The notes under the pieces: generated by a model
What the model saw: only the letters and a program-made list of their open reading frames with translations
Databases searched by the model: none
What the model was told of the DNA's origin: nothing
Assembly (NCBI GenBank): GCA_002633005.1
Contig: NMRA01001158.1
Coordinates: 9,686-46,560 of the forward strand
Source of the DNA: Phoronis australis
Lineage: Eukaryota; Phoronida; Phoronidae
Direction: 5' to 3'
Length of the DNA stretch: 36,875 nucleotides
Program-made: the position numbers and the translations under genes
Part shown: positions 23,601 to 32,600 of the stretch, piece after piece
Numbering within the stretch: the stretch's first letter is position 1
Layout of the letters: the number at the start of each line of letters is the position of its first letter

Positions 23601-26600
23601 ACTCAGCGGCTGACGTCATCGAACGTGAAAATAGAATACTTAAATGAGCACGCGCAACAATTGCATGTTCAACAATGGACATTGTACCGACATTTATACG
23701 CTATGAAAAATAAGACACATAATTTCCATAAAAACGATAGTTTAATTCAGTGAAATTTTTCTCTCGTGTTCTCACTTGTAAATCACCGATCTCCAATTTG
23801 AATGCGGATATCGTGTCGTCAGAATCCTTTGGCTTGAGCACTATACTCAGTTTTCAGTGGTAACCTACTTTAGCAGATGATATTTTCCCATTCGAAGCGT
23901 GGCGTGATAAAATGTGTAGTAAGCTATAATAGTTGCTAAACCTTAATTTATAGATTCACTGTATTCCTATTTTGTTTAAATTTTCAATTGATTTTGAATA
24001 AAAGAATTTATTTGACAAAAATAGCTCGGCTTTTCTTAAAAGGTCACGACCTTTGAACCTGGGCCTCTGACATAGAAAATAGTTACAAAGCCGAGGCGAG
24101 TGGAAACAGGTAGATCGATTCATTGCAATGTGTCTTGTTCAGTATGTGGTATAAATAGATTATTACATGTTCTTAGTCGTTATCCCCCTTATCTAGAGCC
24201 CTCGTGGATTTTGAAGAATTATCGCCCTCGGGGCTGACGCCCCTCTGGCGATAATTCTTCAAAATCCACTCGGGTTCTTGAATACATGGGATAACAACTT
24301 CGCCATGAAATAATCTATATTTATCCCTGTATCACTATATTTGCTACCTTTTTAATAGAATACCAAACCCGGTTTTGGCCTCTAAATCTTTGTCTTGAAA
24401 CAAGTTTTCTGCTATTATTTTTGTTACGACTTCATTAGGCAAACCTTATGCTAGCAGGATTCGTTGGCAAGTGTATGAGAAAACGAGCACTATTTACCCC
24501 CAAAAGTATCCAGGGAACTGAAGTGAGCCTGTTGTTATTCATGGACTCCTGAATCAACATACCTGTTCAGGATATGGGTTTCCAAGTCAAAACACGAAGG
24601 TAAACGACCAACATGACTGTTTATAAAATTTAAAAGTAAATAGTTGCCATCTTTGAATTTTTAAATTGATGCATTATTAGAGAAATTAGCAAATAGGTTT
24701 TCACAGCATCGATGCTAAGCCACGAACCTTAATTTGTGAATCGATAAGGATGGGTTAAAGGAGAATGCCACCGGATTTTATTACCGGGTAGTCTTTTTTT
24801 ACCGTCTTAATCGGTCTATATCCACATGGCCTCTTACACGGTCGACCTCACCTTGCTCAGGGGTGTCGCGTTAACCTGTGAGGAAGGTGAGAAACGACGT
24901 AGTGACGTCAGTGGTTCGTCTGCAGAGTTAAGGTCCGTATATTGCGGTCCATGGTTCCCGCTTGTCCGAACTATGAAGCTGCGAAGAAAGCGGGTATATC
25001 GTTTTTTCGACTTCCTCGAGAGCCCGAAAGGCTTAGGAAGTGGCTCGCAGTAGTGAAGAATGAAAGGTACGCTGTTAGTACCAATGAGGCCGTGAAACAT
25101 CTCCGTGTCTGTGGCCGGCATTTCGTCAAGACTGATTTCTCTGACGAATTCCAGCTTACCAAAGAACTATCCATACGTTCCGTTTTCTGTGCATGTTCAC
25201 GCCACCTCTCTAGTATTTCTTGATCAGTGTATTCCGGTTTGAACTGATAGCCTGTGAAACCTAACGATCCGACCCGTGAAGTCTTCGTCGGATGAGCTCT
25301 TGACTAAGTCGAGCTTGGCGTCGGGCGAGTTGCCATGTATTCTGCGTTCTGTTTCAAAATGAATTATTCTCATCCTAACCATAACAATGCTTATATAAAA
25401 CTGAATCTGTCTCATTAAATTCAATTTGTAATCACTTTGCAGTATTCGTGAGTGCAAATGTTGAGAAGCCAGCAATGAATAAACCACTGCGTTACCGGCT
25501 TTTGATGCCGGCAATAAAGGTAATTGACCGCGCACCGAGGCCGTGTGAGCGCATGCTGATTCAATGTTTGCTGACAGAAAGCTGTTGTGAAACAATTACT
25601 CGATTTTATATGATATGGCAACATGTTAGTGGAATCTTTATTTAGAAATACAAATACATTATTCAAATCATTGTTCATGTACAACCTTTGATCTGACGGT
25701 CTGTGGAAGGGGAACCCGACTTCGCAGCCCCCGACAAGTAAGTGGATTTTCAGTTTCGGGGCTAATTCACGTAAATAATTATGTGCACATTATTTCTTTG
25801 GCTCACTGTTATTGTCTTTTGGTGACTGGAGGTTCAGTTTCCAACTCAAGCTGGTTGTGTTCATGCCAGTCCCGGCGGCCGCGACGGGCCAGCCTGATTG
25901 GGTTCGGAGCCACTAGCCACGATAACGAGTCAGTCCGGCCGCGACGGGCCAGCCTGATTGGGTTCCGAGCCACTGGCCGGGATAACAAGCATTTTATGTG
26001 TTTAGAACTCAAAGTGTCTAAACAACACAGATCTTGTTTCTTCTGTATGTATTTGACAGAAGAATACTACGAATTTATCTCCGAACAGACCCCAAACTCC
26101 TGCTACAGACCTTGGTAAATTGGTCTGCCAAACTTTGCAGGTTACGGCGTGTCCAAATACCAATAAATCCGTAACAGCGAAATAAAACAACACGTTTTTA
26201 TAAGAACTGTAGTTTTAAGGGTTTTACATCGAAATTGGTGCTAAACGATGAATTCAAGCGATAAGCTGACACCAGTAATCCGTGTTGTGAACTGCTGAAC
26301 AGACTGCGTGTGAAACCAATGACATCATTGGATAATTTCACACCTCCGTCTGCAGTCAGGTGTCAGATAACGCAACCGAACGTGCTTTTATTGATTAGAA
26401 CTACTCTATCTAAATTGATACAAAATAGGTTGTTTTTGGGTGGCATTCTCCTTTAATCACAGTCTGGCTTAGTCTCACTTTGGCGTTGGGGTAACAAAAC
26501 CCCAAATGTTAGCATGAGGAGTTGTCTCTTGTATTATAAACTTCTGAATTAAGCTGTGTAAGCATTGATCTGATTTAAATTAAATATTATTAATTAAATA

Positions 26601-29600
26601 TTATAAATTAATGCAATCTTAAAGAAGTCTGTTGAAACTTTAACGTTTCTATATGTTATGGAAACTGTAAAGCCAATACAGACAGAAGGTACAGTAATTC
26701 ATCGCGTATTTAGAACTCAATATGTCCATCGAGTGAAATTCTATTTTGCCAAATTTCTCCACTAAAAATGTAACATTTTAGTCTAGCATTGCTTGTAGCT
26801 TGCGGATGTCGTTAAACAACTTTTGGTAAGGTTTCCATTATCAGTTTTTAAAGAATACAAAAATCACTGTTTTCGGCAATTATTATTGTGCGACATAAGT
26901 GCAGAGTTACCGTACAAAGTAGATTTTAAGTGATTTACAATATCTTGGAGGAAACTTTCCATTCTGTTTGGTCTGTTCTTAAAATTGAAGAAAGGCACTC
27001 ATAGACTCTACCACAGACAGTGTTTAGTGCAAGTCACTGAAATGCAAGTTAGTGGAGTTTCCGTGTTGTATTTTGCTTGTGGCTAGAGTGTTTGGGCGTG
27101 GTTGGAGTTCAGGTTTCGTGGTACGTTTTGTGTGTGGTAAGAGTTGTGGCATGTGGTGAGGGTGCGTGACCATTCTATGAGTTGTTGTCTAGCCTCTGTT
27201 ATTCACGAGGGGCCAGTCTAGTCTCTTCCTTATTATTGTTGCTATTCATCTTTTAAGGAACTTCCATGTGTGGAATGAGTCTTGGTTCTGTCGCCCAGAT
27301 CTGCCCGAGGGTTACGATGGTTGGCAAGCCCATGATGCCACACCCCAGGAAATGAGTGAAGGTAGACCTACATTTTACCCGCTAAATCAGAAGTCCTCAA
27401 ACTTGTGCATAAACTTTCTCCAAAATAAGTAGCCAGTACCATAATGTAATGCTTGTCCGCTATCTATAGTCGGTGATTCAAAGTCAGCAATCTCACAAGA
27501 TCAGCCGCCACAGACCTGGGTTTTTGGTGCAATGTCGGGCTAACCAGTCAATCTAACGTATTTGTCTGCATACCGAGTGACATTATAGCCTTGGGGCCCA
27601 TTCCAAGAAAATTGACTTAGACAAAGAAAGATCTTCAGTTCGACTTGTAAGTGTTTGACTTGTGTTTTGTCTCAATTTGACTAACTTTCCGTGTGTGGAG
27701 ATGAAGTTGAGACGAATCTTAGACTTGAGTCAAAAATTAACTTAAGTCAGTTTCTAGGAACGGGCGCCTGATGCTCATGCTCATGCACTAAATCAATAAA
27801 TAGCGGCAACGCAATAAATAGCGGCGACGCAATAAATAGTGGCAACGCAATAAATAGCGGCGACACAATGGCAGCGACGCGTTAAATGGCGGTGACGCGT
27901 TAAATGGTGGTTACGCATTAAATGGCGACAATGCGACAAATGGCGGCGACACGACAAATGGCAGTGACAAATGGCGGCGACGCGGCAAATGGCGGTGACA
28001 CGACAAGTGGCAACAAATGGCGGCGACGTGACAAATGGCAGCGACGCATTAAACATTTGCTATACCTATATACATAAAATGAGCTAAAAACGTATGTTTT
28101 CAGGTGTTATGCGTTGTGGCCCTGCTCCTCTTAAAGCCATCAAGGAAGGTCACGTCTGGCTTAACTACGATGCACCTTTCATTTTTGCTGAAGTCAATGG
28201 CGACAAGTTGCATTGGCAGGTAAAATAACGAACCTTCTTGATTTCAGTCCTGATTCTACAATTAGTTTGCTTTGTCAGAAGGTTGAAGAGATGGGCGAGA
28301 TATCTTATTTCATCCGGTACAGTCATTCAAACAAGAATTGCTGATGCTGGTTTTGGAAGACGTGGGATCACTCAAACATAGCCGGTCTCTCTGAGAACAT
28401 TAAGTCTAACAATTTCCATTAATCACGACTGCATTGAGAATTATATTAAAAATGTAATTGTTTGCGAGACAACACTGTAAGTCCATAATCAAATTTCCAT
28501 TGTATCTATTGAACAGGAACAAGAGAACGGTTCGCTCGAGTGTGTTCACAAGGAAACGAGTGCAATTGGACGATTTATAAGCACCAAAGCACCTGGCCGC
28601 CGAGAAAGACTTGATGTTACCAACCTCTATAAATACCCCGAAGGTAAACTTGCGGGCTTTTTAATTATTCCAGAAGAGCTTTTGTTTGCTAACAGTTCAA
28701 ATACTGTTAATCAGCATTCGTTGTAACGTGCACAAGACGCGTTTTTACCCAAGCCAATTGTTGTTGTGATCGCTTTGAATACTCTTTGTACATTTTGCAC
28801 ATCATCTCAGAATTGGATTCTTTCACTGAATATCACAATTCATCGAGTCAACCTATGTTGAACTGAAGTGCTTTTTTTCAACATTTTTGAATTGTTAAAC
28901 CATGACTTAAAACTGAATTTCCTCAGTGTTGGCTTCCAAAAATGAAAAATTAATCAAGTCATGAAATTGATCTCATACTTTTCCTTGCACTGAACATCAA
29001 AAACCATCAGCGACTCAAGAAAGCGCTTGAAATTTTTGGGATGAGTCAACCTTAAATGCGTGGATTGGGAAATGGCGCATGTGCGCATTGTCTGTGACTT
29101 GAATTGACGGCTGACTCATTCAGCAACAATTCAAGATGGGATGAGTGCAGTAATAATTTTGAGTCACGAAACCAATTTGGTTTATAGTTCAATGTTGACA
29201 ACTAAACAGCAGCGAAATGCTTTGTTGCGTTATTGTATTGTACTGTATTGCATGTCATTGTATCATACAGGAAGTGATGACGAAAGACGCATTGTAACTT
29301 CCGTGTTCAGACGAAGCAAGCTGAACAAGAGGTTTGATGTCTATGAGCCAGACATCACTAAAGATGTTGACTTCAAGGAGGAAATTGCATCAGAAACAAA
29401 AGTTTGTATGAAGTGTATTAAATTAGATAGAGACTAATAGTAGTAGTAAATGTAACTGTACCCCTTTCCTCTCGACAACAGTTTAGCATACCCCCAACTC
29501 GGACGCCATCAAATTCTGCCAAACTGGGCGCCACCACATTCCCCGCTTCTATACCAGTTCCGTGTTTGCAGAATGTTGAATTCTGGGGATAGTATTCACT

Positions 29601-32600
29601 GTTTGTATAATTTGTCTTCAAAAATTTCTCGTCGCAAGTGCGAGTGTCTTGGGTCTCGGGAACACAGGCCGGGCACGCCACGGTTAATTTTCCAAACTTC
29701 CCGCAGAAGCATAAGTTTGTTAAGAATGCCATCGAATTAGTCAGAAGCTAGTTGGGCTGGAACAGATAGGCGATGTTCAACAAAGTGCAATGATACACCA
29801 CATGTTATTATGGGTGGGCGGTGATGTATTCTGGGAACATTATACATCTGAGTGTGACTTGAGAAGTAGCGAATCACGAGTGAGTGCGAATGTTCAGGTG
29901 ACGGGCACGGGTGCTTTGCATAACCCTAGAAACGGTACAGGGATATGGGCTCTTTCCTCAATGGTCTCCTTATTCCATGTTTGTGCCCATTTTATCAGGT
30001 AAGACAGATGGAAGACAACGGTAATAGATTAATGCCTGTATATGTTTAGGAGACTTCATTTGGGAACTTTAGTATAGTAATTCTTACCTTTTATATTATT
30101 AAGATAGTATATTTTGATTTTATCTGGTTTAAGTACTCTGTATTTTTATGCAGTTCATAGTTTTATGCTTATCTATCTCTTTATTTTCATTCATACAAGT
30201 TTTGATTATTTAATATTCATTGTTATTTATAGGATTTGTTTGTACATGTCTTTAATCTTTATTTGCATCTGTTTCTATTAATTGTTATTGTTACTATTTT
30301 AAGTACAATGATAATGATGATAATCATAATAAAACAGTTTTTCCGGTGTTACTACTGCACTCTCTTGTTCTACTTTTTCTAGCACGGTGAAGACTTCAGT
30401 CTTCCCGTTGTGCTGACCAATAACAGTACAGAGCCCCGCACTGTAATGATGCAAATCACCGCCATTGCTTCCTTTTACACTGGGGTTACCAGTGAAAGGA
30501 TCAAAGCAGAGCTTTTCAAAGTGATCGTACAGCCAAGTGCAAGTATGTTATGAGTCTTTTCCTTTTGCCTAGTCATCTCTTATCTGTTCAAAGCAGAATT
30601 TGTTCTTAAAGGCACTCTTTTCAAATTGTTTCGTTAAAAACAACTTAAGAGGAGTTTGACTACTAACCAGTGTAGTCAAAATTAATGTTCAAACGATGCT
30701 CTTTCCACATTCAATCAAATGTACACAAAGTAAACTGAATTTATTGTAGAATTTTGAGCATAGCTTTTGAAATTCTGTTGGTGAACCAACAAAATGGGCA
30801 CCAAACACTTGAACAGCATTGAACCTATTTTTTATGCATTGCCAAAAAAATCTAATACATGTTGGACTGCAATTTTGCAGAACGTTCCTATTTAAGTGGT
30901 GTCTTCGACTGATAAAAGTTTCCCAAAATAAAGGAGAGTACTTTTAAGCAGTTTCTTTGCAAAAGAACATCAGCAAGTATGCTCAAAATATTGAAAAAGC
31001 TCACATTATTTTCTATTAGGTGTTGATACTTTCCAACTTCATCATACGATTCATCTCTGATTCTCTTTCTTCGTCACTACTGTCTTTATTATAGCATCAT
31101 TTTACATTGCCATTACTACTCTCAGGCATAGTGTCATAATTCTCATTTTGATGCCTCATTTCTTGTGAATTTCGAACAACTTTGCAGACGTTTTTGTCAT
31201 CATCGCCATCATCTACAAACTGAGAGAAATGAATTGGGTGTTTCTTGCCTCATCAAACGTTATTGTTCTTCTCTTTAGCGAATTTCAACATTTTAGGGTT
31301 TAAAGAATGCTTAAAAGGTTATTTTTTGTCGAAACTCACATTATATATCTTGATGAGATACTTCTATTCCTGGAATTTCTTTCTGTCCTATAGAAAATAT
31401 TTCTCATAAATGTCTGTGCTAATTACAACGAAAGGTTACAATGGTTGAGTCATTTACCCTTCAACTTACACCTTTATGTTGACCGTATGAAGAGCCAAGG
31501 TGATGAAGAACGCTTAGTGCATGTTGAATGCTTGTTATTCGCCATAACCCTGGAGCCTTCACACCAATCGGATTGGGATTTGGCACGAGAGTCCGACGAC
31601 TCTTTGACAAGAAGAAACACCAGTAATGAAGGAATACTTACAAAACTACTAAGTGTGACAAAACAGTTAATTTTCGAAAAAATACTTTTGTTTGTATATT
31701 GAGGTCATGTAAGACCTCATCAACGAGTATTGAAGTATTTTCTGGAAGTGGAAAACATGTTGAATCTCAATTTTTACCAACCTGCCATAATGGGGTGACG
31801 TGGCCATGTCCTTTTAGTAAAATTTAGCAAAAAGGAAATGCACATTATTAGCAAAACACGGTATCAATAACGCATCCGAATTTTGTTTGGTTTAACTGTT
31901 CACGATGAAAAATTCTGAACAGTTACAGTTTTCTAAAGTATCGTTTCGTTTTCTATTTAATATGCAACTTATGATTTTTTTTCACGAAAATGATGAGTCA
32001 TGTTTTTGATAATCTCATAAGAAAGTGGAACATTTTATTATAATACTTTACAGCATTTTGCACCCTGTCGCAGTTGATACCGCTGTACATGTATCTTAGA
32101 TATGCTTTATATTTTGCCAAGACATAGTTCAAGAGATGGTCCACAGAGATGATCATTATCAGTTTAAATGTAGTGTATTGGCAAATTTATGTTTATTTTT
32201 GTAGCGTTTTGTTTTTTTTGAAAACAGAAACTGCATTGCTATTAGACGCCTACGATCACCTTAGCTTCAATTAGACAGACGTACAACTAATGTTTTATAG
32301 GTGAAACTGTGTCAATGTTCATGTCAACGAACGACTACATGGACAAACTAACCAAAGGGGACTTCGTCAAAGTCTATATTCGAGCATTAGTAGAAGAGAC
32401 TGGACAGCGGTACTTTCATTCAGAGGCCATGCAGCTGCAGAAACCATTACTAATTATCCACGTAAGTGCAACACAAGTTTTGATTCCAAATAGCCATTCG
32501 TTTTAAGCCGTGTCTAAAACGATTCCTTTGCGTTTTTATAATTTTTTTCGTCCACACGTTTTTTCCTTCTCCCATAGATACGCTAATGCAATCGCTGCAT

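Noticed and set aside
23525-23625. A functional tRNA gene on the minus strand
   Set aside because: Box-like motifs are present, but paired acceptor and anticodon arms could not be made. It is kept only as a SINE-like candidate.
25224-25595. Minus-strand frame of 123 codons inside the THAP element
   Set aside because: No recognised domain, and it partly overlaps other open frames. It is more likely incidental than the missing transposase.
26763-26830. A TTTTAG-preceded stretch reading RMSLNNFW before GTAAGG, considered as the exon between the Cys and His exons
   Set aside because: It lacks the SAHD motif and correct length. The true exon, with [11 protein letters not shown] and the right phases, is at 22959-23097.
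27793-28056. Repetitive minus-strand protein (VAAIYC repeat)
   Set aside because: It is an automatic consequence of an 18-bp tandem repeat. No promoter, splice context or homology supports it.
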